From Nitrosomonadales bacterium (lineage in GTDB: Bacteria; Pseudomonadota; Gammaproteobacteria; Burkholderiales; Gallionellaceae): a stretch of DNA of 64,000 nt. The notes beneath the pieces are model-generated. The model had not been told where the DNA came from. It worked only from the letters and a program-made list of their open reading frames with translations, and did no database searches. Shown piece after piece: positions 8,872-17,235 of the stretch. The position numbers and the translations under genes were made by a program. The DNA lies in NCBI GenBank assembly GCA_016208015.1, contig JACQYW010000013.1, positions 1 through 64,000 on the forward strand, in the 5' to 3' direction. Numbering within the stretch: the first letter of the stretch is position 1; each line of letters starts with the position of its first letter.

Positions 8872-9915
8872 ATGAACCCCATCGCCCATTCCCCACACGC
8901 CCACGCCCCCGTATCCATCGGCAAAGTGATGGGCACAGTGTTGCTCGCGCTCACGCCCGCCACGCTGTTCGGCTTCTGGCTGTATGGCTGGCCCGCAGTC
9001 AACCTGTGGGCGGTGGCGCTGATCGCTGCCATCCTCGGCGAAGCTTTCGTCGTGCGCATGCAGGGCCGCAAGGTGCGCCCGGTGCTGATGGATGGTTCCG
9101 GAATTTTGACTGCATGGCTGCTGGTCTTGTCGTTGCCGCCGTATGCGCCCTGGTGGATCGCGGTGCTGGGCAGCCTGTTCGCGGTCATCATCGGCAAGCA
9201 GGTGTTCGGCGGGCTGGGACAGAACGTGTTCAACCCGGCGATGGCCGCGCGCGTGATGCTGCTGATCTCGTTCCCGCTGGAGATGACCACCTGGGTCGCG
9301 CCTGCGACGCCGGGATTCATGGAAAGCCTGCGCATCACTTTCTTCAGTCAACCCATCGACGGCATGGCCAGCGCCTCGCTGCTCGGCCACGTGAAGACCG
9401 AGTTCACGCGCGGCATCGGCCTCGATCAGGCGCTCACCGGTTACTACGCGCCGCTCGACATGCTGTGGGGCAGCCGCACCGGCAGTCTCGGCGAGACCGC
9501 CGCAGTGCTGTTGCTGATCGGCGGCCTGTTCCTCATCGCGCGCCGCATCATCACCTGGCATGCGCCGTTCGCCATGCTGCTTGGCGTGGCCGTGCCGGCA
9601 CTGCTGTTCAACGCCATCGACGGCAACCATTATGCCGGGCCGATGGTGCATCTGCTTTCCGGAGGCCTGATGCTGGGCGCGTTCTTCATCGTCACCGACC
9701 CGGTGACTTCACCCAACACCGCACTGGGGCAATTCATCTTCGGTCTGTCCTGCGGCCTGCTGACCTGGATCGTCCGCACCTGGGGCGGATATCCGGAAGG
9801 TGTGGCCTTCGCCGTGCTGCTGATGAACGCAGCCACGCCCATCATCGACCAGTACGTTAAACCGCGTATCTACGGTCGCGACCGCAAGGGCGCTGCGTTG
9901 ACAGCGAATAAATGA
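8872..9915 (+). CDS. rnfD: RnfD, flavin-bearing membrane subunit of the Rnf complex
   Basis: 347 aa with nine or so membrane helices and the family landmarks GKQVFGGLGQNVFNPAM and VTDPVTSPNT. RnfD normally carries covalent FMN on a threonine in a D-G-x-T-G-A-T type motif. Here the matching stretch is DGMASASLL (163-171), so Ser169 occupies the acceptor position. It lies 88 bases after rnfC with a short palindrome between. The RNA start has an AGGAAT about nine bases upstream of the ATG. Confidence 0.95.
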   Translation: MNPIAHSPHAHAPVSIGKVMGTVLLALTPATLFGFWLYGWPAVNLWAVALIAAILGEAFVVRMQGRKVRPVLMDGSGILTAWLLVLSLPPYAPWWIAVLGSLFAVIIGKQVFGGLGQNVFNPAMAARVMLLISFPLEMTTWVAPATPGFMESLRITFFSQPIDGMASASLLGHVKTEFTRGIGLDQALTGYYAPLDMLWGSRTGSLGETAAVLLLIGGLFLIARRIITWHAPFAMLLGVAVPALLFNAIDGNHYAGPMVHLLSGGLMLGAFFIVTDPVTSPNTALGQFIFGLSCGLLTWIVRTWGGYPEGVAFAVLLMNAATPIIDQYVKPRIYGRDRKGAALTANK

Positions 9916-9926
9916 ATCGGGGATTT

Positions 9927-9963
9927 GTAGGTTGGGTTAGCAGCTTCACCGCGTAACCCAACA
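9927..9963. repeat. Short GTAGG-type palindrome between rnfD and rnfG
   Basis: GTAGGTTGGGTTA at 9927-9939 pairs with TAACCCAAC at 9954-9962 across a 14-base loop. The sequence is a shortened copy of the rnfA-rnfB repeat. Confidence 0.75.
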
Positions 9964-9982
9964 TGATTTAAAGAGGTTCTAA

Positions 9983-10603
9983 ATGAAACTTGAAGAACTA
10001 CGCAGCAAGCTGAGTTACCAGGGCATCCTGCTCGGCGGGGTGGCGCTGCTCACCAGTGCGGCGCTGGCCTTTGCCTCGCGCGCCACCGAGGCGGATATCA
10101 AGGCGGCGGAAGCGGCCGACCTCAAGCAATCGCTGGCGCAGGTGCTGCCGGGCGAATACGAGAACGATCTGCTCAAGGACACCGTCACGCTGTCGGGCAA
10201 AAAAGGCGAGGTGCTGGTCTATCGCGGCCGCCGTGCGGGCAAGGTGGAGGCGGTGGTGTACCGGGTGGTCGGTAACGGCTATGCGGGCAATATCGTATGC
10301 GTGATGGGCGTGTCGCGCGAGGGCAGGATTCTCGGCGTGCGCGTCATCAATCACAAGGAGACGCCTGGGCTGGGCGACAAGATCGAACCGGCCAAGGCGA
10401 AGTGGATCTTCGATTTCGACGGCAAGTTCCTGGGCGATCCGCCTGCCGACAAATGGGCGGTGAAGAAGGACGGCGGCGTGTTCGACCAATTCGCCGGTGC
10501 CACCATCACCCCGCGCGGCGTGGTGAACGCGGTGAAGGGCGGGCTGGAATTCTTCGAGGGCAACAAGGCGCAATTGCTGGATGAAGCCGGAGGTGTGAAA
10601 TGA
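9983..10603 (+). CDS. rnfG: RnfG, periplasmic FMN-binding subunit of the Rnf complex
   Basis: 206 aa with one N-terminal membrane helix (about 12-32) and a periplasmic FMN-binding domain. The covalent FMN motif is FAGATITP, with the last threonine of GATIT as probable acceptor. The segment NHKETPGLGDKIEP is also typical of RnfG/NqrC. It overlaps rnfE by four bases. Confidence 0.95.
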   Translation: MKLEELRSKLSYQGILLGGVALLTSAALAFASRATEADIKAAEAADLKQSLAQVLPGEYENDLLKDTVTLSGKKGEVLVYRGRRAGKVEAVVYRVVGNGYAGNIVCVMGVSREGRILGVRVINHKETPGLGDKIEPAKAKWIFDFDGKFLGDPPADKWAVKKDGGVFDQFAGATITPRGVVNAVKGGLEFFEGNKAQLLDEAGGVK

Positions 10604-11280
10604 ACGAAAAATACGCCCGCATCACCCGCGACGGCCTGTGGGACAACAACGTCGTGTTCGCGCAGATGCTCGCGCTATGTCCGACACTGGCAGTGACCAG
10701 CACAGCCACCAACGGTCTCGGCATGGGACTGGCCACCACGGCGGTGCTGCTGCTTTCCAACATCATCATCTCCAGCGTGCGCCAACTCGTCAGCGCCGAG
10801 GTGCGCATCCCGGTGTACATCGTGCTGATCGCCACGCTGGTGACGCTGGTCGACATGAGCCTGAATGCCTGGGCGCATGAACTGTATAAGGTATTGGGTC
10901 TGTTCATCGCGCTGATCGTGGTGAACTGCGCCATCCTCGGCCGCGCCGAAGCGTTCGCTTCCAAATCGAACATCCCCGACTCGGCGCTGGACGGCCTGAT
11001 GATGGGGCTGGGCTTCACCGCTTCGCTGACGGTGATCGGCGGCATACGCGAGGTCTTCGGCAGCGGCACGCTGTTCGCCAACGCGCACCTGCTGTTGGGT
11101 CCGGCGTTCTCCTTCCTGGAGATGACCATCGTGCCGGAATACAAGGGTTTCCTGCTGATGATCCTGCCGCCGGGCGGTTTCATGGTGGTGGGGTTGTTGC
11201 TGGCGTGGAAGCGCGTGCTGGATCAGCGTCGCTCGGCCCGTGCTGCTGCGGCAGTTGTGCCGGAGGCTGCCGCGAGTTAA
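10600..11280 (+). CDS. rnfE: RnfE, membrane subunit of the Rnf complex
   Basis: 226 aa, six membrane helices, homologous to RnfA in inverted topology. It contains WDNNVVFAQMLALCPTLAVT and IVVNCAILGRAEAFA, whose cysteines match the membrane Fe-S ligands. The start overlaps the rnfG stop as ATGA. A C-terminal alanine/arginine-rich tail of about 20 residues is not conserved. Confidence 0.96.
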   Translation: MNEKYARITRDGLWDNNVVFAQMLALCPTLAVTSTATNGLGMGLATTAVLLLSNIIISSVRQLVSAEVRIPVYIVLIATLVTLVDMSLNAWAHELYKVLGLFIALIVVNCAILGRAEAFASKSNIPDSALDGLMMGLGFTASLTVIGGIREVFGSGTLFANAHLLLGPAFSFLEMTIVPEYKGFLLMILPPGGFMVVGLLLAWKRVLDQRRSARAAAAVVPEAAAS

Positions 11281-11288
11281 CTCACAAT

Positions 11289-11367
11289 GTAGGGTGCAAT
11301 AAGCGAAGCGCATTGCACCAAGATTGACGAACATATGGCGCAATGCGCTTCGCTTATTGCGCCCTAC
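11289..11367. repeat. GTAGGG-type palindromic repeat between rnfE and rnfH
   Basis: The left arm GTAGGGTGCAATAAGCGAAG, continuing CGCATTGCACC, and the right arm GCGCAATGCGCTTCGCTTAT, continuing TGCGCCCTAC, are near-perfect reverse complements around a 17-base centre. Ends match the other rnf repeats although the inner sequence differs. Confidence 0.82.
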
Positions 11368-11392
11368 GTAAAGTCGGATTCAGGAGAACATC

Positions 11393-11674
11393 ATGCAAAT
11401 CGGCGTCGCCTATTCAGAACCTGCAGGCCAGACATGGCTGCGTATCGAAGTGCCGGAGGAAACCAATGTGCAGCAGGCCATCGAGCAATCGGGCATCCTG
11501 AAGAAATTTCCTGTCATCGCACTCGACAGTTACAAGATCGGCATCTTCGGCAAAGTGGCCGAGCTGGATACCCTGCTCAAGCCCGGTGACCGCGTGGAGA
11601 TTTACCGCGCCATCACCGCCGATCCGGCCACCGTGCCGCGCCGCGTCATCGCTGGAGAGGATGACGATGACTGA
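11393..11674 (+). CDS. rnfH: RnfH, small ubiquitin-fold protein
   Basis: 93 aa of the RnfH/UPF0125 family with a beta-grasp fold: IGVAYSEPAGQTWLRIEVPE at the start and KPGDRVEIYRAI near the end. It has an AGGAGA ribosome site just upstream. RnfH is the usual last gene of nif-type rnf operons; its exact role is not established. An acidic EDDDD tail closes it. Confidence 0.92.
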   Translation: MQIGVAYSEPAGQTWLRIEVPEETNVQQAIEQSGILKKFPVIALDSYKIGIFGKVAELDTLLKPGDRVEIYRAITADPATVPRRVIAGEDDDD

Positions 11675-11836
11675 CAAGTACCAATAGCAAGTAGCCCGAT
11701 CCCGATCCAATTTCTGCTTTGCAGTGAGGTTTCTTTGCTAGCATGCACAACTGCATGCGGCGCAAAAGTCATTTCACGTTTCGTGTCAGGCTTCCTCCGG
11801 GCTTATTGATCGTGCAATTACTGGGGCTGGAATAAC

Positions 11837-13075
11837 ATGGAATCCTCCGTTTCTCTGGAAATCGCAAAGCACACGCTGCTCATCTTCGGCATCATCCTCG
11901 GTATCGGCACCCTCTCCGGATTATTGGCGCGCATGGCACGGGTGCCCGATGTGGTGGTGTTCCTGCTGGTGGGTATGCTCATCGGCCCCAGCATGCTGGG
12001 CTTCGTCGATATCAGAGCGGATTCCACCGTCAACCAGCTCATCCTGATCTTCGGTTCCAGCTATATCCTGTTCGACGGCGGCGCCTCTATCAAACTCAGT
12101 GTGTTGAAGGAGGTGTGGATCACCATCCTGATCATCGCCACTGTCGGCGTGCTGATCACCGCCGCCATCACCGGTGCGGCTGCCTACTACTTCCTCGGCG
12201 TCCCCGTCATCGTCGCCTTGTTGCTCGGTGCCACGCTTGCCTCGACCGACCCGGCGACACTGGTGCCGGTGTTCAAGCAGATCAAGATCAAGGAACGCGT
12301 CGCGCAGACCGTGATGACCGAATCCGCCTTCAACGACGCGATGGGCGCTATCGTCACCTTTGCCGTGCTGGCGGTGGCGATGGGCGCGGGTGAGTTCTCC
12401 GCCGCAGACTCGCTGATCGACCTGCTCAAGCAAGCGATACTGGGCACCGTGATCGGCGGCGTGCTCGGCTACGCGGCAGCCATGCTGATCGCGCACGAGA
12501 AGTTCGGCTTCCTGACCGAATACGCCCCGGTGGTCACGTTGATGGCTGTGATCGGCGCCTACATGGGTGCGGACGGCGCGCACGCCAGCGGATTCATGGC
12601 GGTATTCGTGTTCGGCATCATGCTGGGGAACCAGGATGCCTTGGGCCTGAAACGCTCGCACGAGGACCACAAGATACTCGAAGACTTCATCATGACCACC
12701 GCCTTCGTCATGCGTCTGTTCATCTTCATCCTGCTCGGCACCCAAGTGGACTTCGCCCTGATGAACCAGTACCTGTGGGCGGGTGTCGCTGTCGTGACCG
12801 TGTTCATGCTGGTGGCGCGTCCGGTCACCGTGTTCCTGTGCGCGTTGCCGGACCGCCGCGCCAAGTGGAGTTTCAAGGAGATGTTGTTCATGTGCTGGAC
12901 GCGCGAGACCGGCGTGATACCGGGCGCATTGGCCGGTATGCTGGTCGGCATGAAAGCGCCCGGCGCGGACATCATCGCCTCGGTCACCTTCATCGCCATC
13001 CTGATGACCATCCTGATCCAGGCCACCACCACCAAGTGGCTGGCGCGCAAGCTCGGCCTGCTGGTCGAGGAATAA
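11837..13075 (+). CDS. Cation/proton antiporter, CPA1 (NhaP-like)
   Basis: 412 aa with about twelve membrane helices. The family core is visible as LASTDPATLVPVFKQIKIKERV (around 135-156, split T-D-P) and TESAFNDAMGAIVTF, whose aspartate is the ion-binding residue in an N-D pair. It likely exchanges Na+ (or K+) for H+. It lies 160 bases after rnfH in the same direction; that gap holds a small GCATGC-N6-GCATGC dyad (11741-11758) but no clear promoter. Its place next to Rnf suggests a role in the ion gradient that Rnf uses, which is inference. Confidence 0.88.
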   Translation: MESSVSLEIAKHTLLIFGIILGIGTLSGLLARMARVPDVVVFLLVGMLIGPSMLGFVDIRADSTVNQLILIFGSSYILFDGGASIKLSVLKEVWITILIIATVGVLITAAITGAAAYYFLGVPVIVALLLGATLASTDPATLVPVFKQIKIKERVAQTVMTESAFNDAMGAIVTFAVLAVAMGAGEFSAADSLIDLLKQAILGTVIGGVLGYAAAMLIAHEKFGFLTEYAPVVTLMAVIGAYMGADGAHASGFMAVFVFGIMLGNQDALGLKRSHEDHKILEDFIMTTAFVMRLFIFILLGTQVDFALMNQYLWAGVAVVTVFMLVARPVTVFLCALPDRRAKWSFKEMLFMCWTRETGVIPGALAGMLVGMKAPGADIIASVTFIAILMTILIQATTTKWLARKLGLLVEE

Positions 13076-13082
13076 GGTCTGG

Positions 13083-13161
13083 GTAGGGTGGGCACGTTGT
13101 TTGTGCCCACGCGTTCCTCGAAAAAGCTTTCGCGTGGGCACACAAGACGTGCCCACCCTAC
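13083..13161. repeat. GTAGGG-type palindromic repeat between convergent genes
   Basis: The left arm GTAGGGTGGGCACGTTGTTT, continuing GTGCCCACGCG, pairs with the right arm that ends CGTGCCCACCCTAC. The right end overlaps the stop codon of the hemerythrin gene. It could act as a two-way terminator between the antiporter and the hemerythrin. Confidence 0.8.
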
Positions 13162-13562
13162 GGCTGTGTTTGCTTCTTCAGATGCATTACCAGCGCGCTG
13201 TCCATCATGGCCAGATGCGTGTCGAACCACTCCGGCAATCCTTCTTTCACATAAGCGCGCACCAGCGGCAGGTGCCCGCGCTTGAGGCTGCGGTTGAGTT
13301 GTTGCAACTCGCCCAACACGCGGTGATGTTCGCCCTCATGCTCGGGCAGGCCGCGGTATTTCGATTCGCGCATCAGCACGCCTTCGGCTTTGAAATGGGC
13401 GGCAGTGTGGTTGACCAGCGCCTGGAACAGGGCGGGGAATTCGGCATTGCCGGCCGCGATGAGTGCGGCCACCTGCGAGATGAATTCGCGGTGTGTCTCG
13501 TCCATCTCGTGCATGCCCAGCGTGTGACGTGTCTCGTCCCACACGGCAGAATGTTTGCTCAT
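13158..13562 (-). CDS. Bacteriohemerythrin
   Basis: 134 aa, single hemerythrin domain. All expected di-iron ligands can be placed: H24, H52, H56, E60, H75, H79, H116 and D121 (motifs NHTAAHFKAE, HEGEHH, WFDTHLAMMD). It should bind O2 reversibly at a di-iron site. It overlaps the SIR2-like gene by four bases and shares its sigma-54 type promoter, so it is probably made during nitrogen fixation, perhaps to buffer or sense oxygen. Confidence 0.92.
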   Translation of the reverse strand: MSKHSAVWDETRHTLGMHEMDETHREFISQVAALIAAGNAEFPALFQALVNHTAAHFKAEGVLMRESKYRGLPEHEGEHHRVLGELQQLNRSLKRGHLPLVRAYVKEGLPEWFDTHLAMMDSALVMHLKKQTQP

Positions 13563-14419
13563 GCCGCTGCCAGGCTGCCGTTCCAGCTTTGCGCCGCGGT
13601 GAGGAAATCCGCCACGTCGGCATTCACGATCTCGACGTTGAGACGTTCCAGATAACGTTTCTCCTTGTCGGTCGGGTGCGGGATGAGCGCCCAGCCGGCG
13701 GGTTTGTCCGCGCCGAAGATGACATCGGAGAACACCATGCGGTCGGTGTCGCGATTCAGGCGCAGGCCGAGCAGCAGGTAGCGCTTGTTCTGGCGCGCGC
13801 GTTTGACGAACGAGGGGATGGCGAAACCGCCCATCAGCTCGGTGATGTAGTCGACGAAGTCGGCATCCGAGGCGATGTAATTCGATTCCGGCAACGGCGT
13901 GCCCAGCGGCTTGAACAGCACGGGCAGCGAAGTGTCCACCGCCTCTTGCTCAACGGCGGAATATTGCGTGCCATCGTACTGAAACAGCTTGAAGCGGTAG
14001 CCGGTGCCCGCCATGCGCGCAATGCCGACGATCAGCGTGTGCGGCGTGGCGGCATATTGTTTTTGCAACTGGGTGTCGCGGTTGCAGTCGATGATGTAGG
14101 GCAGCTTCTGCTGTGCCAGCCAGGTATGCAGGGCGGAAGTGCTCCACTGCGTATCGCGGTAAGTCGCATCGAGGAACTTGTTCACCGCCGAGCGGCCGCG
14201 TTTCAGCTCGATATTCATCGCCGCGCGCGGGAATTCGTACATCAGCTTGGGCGCCATCGGCTGGCCGTTGTTCATCGCGATGATCAGGCTGTCGCTGTCG
14301 GCCGGGATGGCTTTGCCCGTGGCTGGGTCGATCACGCCGTTGAGCGCGCCGGGACCAATGTAGGGAACGACCGAGCCGTCAGCCAGGCCGGAAAAGATAT
14401 TGTCGAAAACAGCGCTCAT
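13559..14419 (-). CDS. SIR2-like domain protein of the nif region
   Basis: 286 aa from the ATG at 14419, which has GAGGAG upstream. The opening SGLADGSVVPYIGPGALNG resembles the first Rossmann loop of SIR2-like NAD-binding domains, followed by PYIIDCNRDTQLQ, which fits the family's N-x-D position. No zinc-binding cysteine module is present, so it is of the SIR2_2 type and not a classical deacetylase. It is co-transcribed with the hemerythrin. Role is unknown; NAD binding or hydrolysis is inferred. Confidence 0.75.
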   Translation of the reverse strand: MSAVFDNIFSGLADGSVVPYIGPGALNGVIDPATGKAIPADSDSLIIAMNNGQPMAPKLMYEFPRAAMNIELKRGRSAVNKFLDATYRDTQWSTSALHTWLAQQKLPYIIDCNRDTQLQKQYAATPHTLIVGIARMAGTGYRFKLFQYDGTQYSAVEQEAVDTSLPVLFKPLGTPLPESNYIASDADFVDYITELMGGFAIPSFVKRARQNKRYLLLGLRLNRDTDRMVFSDVIFGADKPAGWALIPHPTDKEKRYLERLNVEIVNADVADFLTAAQSWNGSLAAA

Positions 14420-14457
14420 GTGGAATGACTCCTCGTGGTGGGTACGCCACATACAGT

Positions 14458-14473
14458 GGCAATATTCGGGCCA
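14458..14473 (-). promoter_or_regulatory. -24/-12 (sigma-54) promoter of the SIR2-hemerythrin operon
   Basis: The minus strand reads TGGCCCGAATATTGCC, GG and GC twelve bases apart, 38 bases before the SIR2-like ATG. It departs from consensus only at CAC to CCC and the last base. Confidence 0.75.
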
Positions 14474-14517
14474 GAGCACACCTCCAGCATTGGCGCGGGT
14501 TACAGCGGGGAGGGGGT

Positions 14518-14533
14518 TGGAGCAAATGCGACA
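14518..14533 (-). promoter_or_regulatory. Possible NifA site with one imperfect arm
   Basis: On the minus strand TGTCGCATTTGCTCCA matches the rnf and nifE sites (TGTCG-N4-TGCTACA) except that the last triplet is CCA, not ACA. It is about 45 bases upstream of the -24 element. Confidence 0.4.
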
Positions 14534-14608
14534 AAAGCGAAAACCATGTCGCACAAGGGTGCGGGGGTAGGGCGGTTTTGCGGGCCATATATCTAATCCA
14601 GATCGTTC

Positions 14609-14690
14609 AAACCCCTCCCAGCCTCCCCTTGTCAGGGGAGGAGCATGTCTGACTCTCCCCCTGACAAAGGGGAGTTGGAGGGGGTTGGGT
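14609..14690. repeat. Composite palindromic repeat upstream of the second antiporter
   Basis: The 387-base gap 14420-14806 holds the promoter at 14458, the weak NifA site at 14518, a TGCGACA/TGTCGCA inverted pair (14527-14553) and this element. Its arms are AACCCCTCCCAGCCTCCCCT, continuing TGTCAGGGGAGG, and the reverse-complement-like segment ending GGAGGGGGTTGGGT. No gene is seen in the gap. Confidence 0.75.
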
Positions 14691-14806
14691 CTGCTTCAGC
14701 CCCTCCATCGATCACCGCAAAATTCGATGGACAAGCCCCCACCCTTATCAAATAATCCGCCCCTGAATTTCACCCCGTTTTCGTTATCCCTGGAAATCTC
14801 AAAATC

Positions 14807-16135
14807 ATGAACTACCTGAAGATCGCAATTCTGTTCCTAGTCGCTTATCTGTTGAATCTTGCAGCCCCCTCGATACTTGAACGCATGGCTGCACTGGGCG
14901 GCACCGAGACGGCCATCGCCAACTCTTTGTGGTGTCTGGGGCTGTTCCTGGTGTTCGGCTGGGCGTGCAGCAAGTTCGCCGAGGGCACCGTTTTCCCCAG
15001 CTTCACTTTGCAACTTCTGATCGGCATCGTCCTGCACGATGCTCTGGCACCCATCGCCACACAGATCATGCTCGCCGTGGTGGTGTGTACCGCGCTGGCC
15101 GCCATCATCCTGAAGGGAGGCGGTGACGAGGTCGACCGTCGCGATTTCGTGAAGATCGCCTTCCCCACCATCATGATCGCGCTGGTGGGTTATCTCATCA
15201 CCTTCTTCATCATGTTCCCCATCCTGCTGGCGCTGGGGTTGGACGGCAAGACTGCGGCCCTGCTCGCCGCCATCATCGGCTCCACCGATCCGGCGGCGCT
15301 GATCCCGACCCTGAAGGCCATCGTCTTCAAGGATGAATACAAGCGCCTTTCCAACATCGCGGTGGCCGAAAGTGCCATCAACGATGCGGTGGGTGCCATC
15401 TTTACGGCGGCCACGGCGGGCATGATCCTGGCGGGCAGTTCACTGGATTCGATGAGTGGTCTCTTCTCCGGCCTGTTCAGCGCCGAGAACATGATGCACC
15501 TCGGTGGCCAGTTCCTGTTCGGTGCCATCGCCGGTGTGATCGGCTGGGTCGCGATGTACGGTTACGAGATCTACAAATCGCGAGACAACGCGCGCGACGT
15601 GGGTGAGACCGCCTACGATTTCGCGATGGTGCTGGCGATCCCGCTGGTCACCTTCCTGCTGGCGCAGATGATCCACGGCAACGGCTTCCTGGCCGCTTTC
15701 CTCGCCGGTCTGCTCGCCAACTACAACCATGGCAAGGAATATTTCCACAAGACCCTGCACACCATGGAGATCAAGATCGAGAGCCTCGCCAAGCCCATCA
15801 TCTTCATGATGGTCGGCCCCTTCGTCTCGCTGGGTAACCTGTGGGATACCGCAATGCTCGGCCTGCTGGTGTCGCTCGCCTTCATCCTCATCGCCCGCCC
15901 CGTGGCGGTCCTGCTCTCCATGCTGCCCACCAACCTCAGCATCAAAGACAAACTCTTCCTCAGCGTGGTGCGCGAGACCGGCGTCATCCCCGTGGTGCTG
16001 GCCGTCATTACCGTCGCCCAGTTCCCCGAAATGACCCAACTCATGCCGCTGACCGCCTGGGTGGTCATCTGGACACTGACCCTGCTGCCCGCGATCACAC
16101 CGTGGTGGTCGAGGAAGCTCGGTATCGTGAAATAA
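14807..16135 (+). CDS. Cation/proton antiporter, CPA1 type (second copy)
   Basis: 442 aa, about twelve membrane helices. It has the same core as the antiporter at 11837: IGSTDPAALIPTLKAIV and VAESAINDAVGAIFTAATAG, with the N-D ion site. The rest has diverged, so it is a paralogue and not a recent duplicate. Two such genes flanking the SIR2-hemerythrin pair beside rnf suggest a shared role in Na+/H+ balance. It is followed by a good terminator. Confidence 0.87.
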   Translation: MNYLKIAILFLVAYLLNLAAPSILERMAALGGTETAIANSLWCLGLFLVFGWACSKFAEGTVFPSFTLQLLIGIVLHDALAPIATQIMLAVVVCTALAAIILKGGGDEVDRRDFVKIAFPTIMIALVGYLITFFIMFPILLALGLDGKTAALLAAIIGSTDPAALIPTLKAIVFKDEYKRLSNIAVAESAINDAVGAIFTAATAGMILAGSSLDSMSGLFSGLFSAENMMHLGGQFLFGAIAGVIGWVAMYGYEIYKSRDNARDVGETAYDFAMVLAIPLVTFLLAQMIHGNGFLAAFLAGLLANYNHGKEYFHKTLHTMEIKIESLAKPIIFMMVGPFVSLGNLWDTAMLGLLVSLAFILIARPVAVLLSMLPTNLSIKDKLFLSVVRETGVIPVVLAVITVAQFPEMTQLMPLTAWVVIWTLTLLPAITPWWSRKLGIVK

Positions 16136-16142
16136 ACTGAAA

Positions 16143-16178
16143 GGCGGCATCACTTGAGAGTGATGCTGCCTGTTTCTT
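16143..16178 (+). terminator. Rho-independent terminator after the antiporter
   Basis: GGCGGCATCACT and AGTGATGCTGCC form a 12-base stem with one mismatch around a TGAG loop, followed by TGTTTCTT. Confidence 0.85.
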
Positions 16179-16198
16179 CGGCTGGAAATTAATAGAGC

Positions 16199-17176
16199 CT
16201 AGCGTCTTTGAGTTAGGCGCTTATGGGCGTCATGGAGTGCGGCAGAGAACATTTCATTGAAATATCCTCTCATGAAGAAGCGCATATTTGGTGCGATTGG
16301 TGGTGGAAATTGAATGACCTGCTCTATCGTTGAGCTAAAGTCTTCACACGCGGACAGTGTCTTGTGAATCACGACGCAAAGTGCAGGGTATAGCGGAATC
16401 AAATCGTTTGGCTGTTTTTCTTCCTCGCTCCAAATTTCCATATCTGAGAATGGCTTCAAGGTGTGCTGAATTAAAAAACCAGTCTCGCCTGAAAAAATCG
16501 TTTGAACCTGTGCCCCGCGATGAATAATGTTGTCACGAAACTCTCGCAGAGTCATAAAAAAATCGGCATTGCGCACATAGTAAGCGGCTAATGGTTGAGG
16601 CAAGCCAAATCTTTCGATTAACTCTTGCTCAGTTGATGCTCTACCTTGAAAGGTGACCATTTTCGAGAAGGTTTCTTTCAAAGGTTTTTTGTTTACCGAT
16701 GAGTCGTGAAGCTTGATGGTTTCCCAGAGTGCGCTGGCGATCTCCTGTAATAGGTCGAAAACGCTTCTGCAAACTGAAAACAAGTACTCTACTTCTGTAA
16801 CTACCATCCGTGAGACACCTTGGCCAACAATGTTGCTGGTGGTGTTCAGGTGGGAAATTTTTGCTAAAGATGCGGAGAGATTAAATGCATCATCCCTCAG
16901 TCCAAGAATTGGTTTTTGCAGCTCGGAAAAGCTCGCCCGCTGTGCAATGAAATCTAGGAAATGAAAGCAGATATCGGTAGGCGTTTCGGGTTCAGTCGCG
17001 AAATAAAATGACTCCGCTGGGCTGGCCTTGATTTCGATAAGCCGATCACCAGCCGGCATCCACATCCGCCATGTGCCAGCATCGTAAAACATCAGAGTAC
17101 TTATGAATCTTCCATTCAAATTGGAAATATCCAGATAAGGAATGACTGCAAGCTTTGATAAGTCAATATTGGACAT
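16199..17176 (-). CDS. Unknown 325-aa protein, possible HEPN-type
   Basis: A soluble, helix-rich protein of unknown family with visibly lower GC than its neighbours, suggesting transfer. The stretch LREFRDNIIHRG contains R214-x4-H219, the spacing of the HEPN ribonuclease motif R-x4-6-H, in the LR-x-x-R-x-x-I-x-H context common in HEPN domains. The N-terminal 70 residues look beta-rich. It is followed by a toxin-antitoxin pair in the same direction, 200 bases away on its downstream-coding side. A role as a toxin or defence protein is possible but rests on a short motif. Confidence 0.6.
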   Translation of the reverse strand: MSNIDLSKLAVIPYLDISNLNGRFISTLMFYDAGTWRMWMPAGDRLIEIKASPAESFYFATEPETPTDICFHFLDFIAQRASFSELQKPILGLRDDAFNLSASLAKISHLNTTSNIVGQGVSRMVVTEVEYLFSVCRSVFDLLQEIASALWETIKLHDSSVNKKPLKETFSKMVTFQGRASTEQELIERFGLPQPLAAYYVRNADFFMTLREFRDNIIHRGAQVQTIFSGETGFLIQHTLKPFSDMEIWSEEEKQPNDLIPLYPALCVVIHKTLSACEDFSSTIEQVIQFPPPIAPNMRFFMRGYFNEMFSAALHDAHKRLTQRR

Positions 17177-17235
17177 AATTTACGACTAGCAATTATTTGG
17201 GGCTAGCTCAGCATCAAATTATTTTGTCTCGCTGC

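Noticed and set aside
11741..11758. GCATGC-N6-GCATGC dyad before the first antiporter as an operator
   Set aside because: It is short and self-palindromic sequence of this kind arises often; no regulator or repeat of the site supports it.
14527..14553. TGCGACA/TGTCGCA inverted pair as a NifA site
   Set aside because: The triplets are in the wrong order and spacing for TGT-N10-ACA. The nearby 14518-14533 match is kept as a weak candidate instead.
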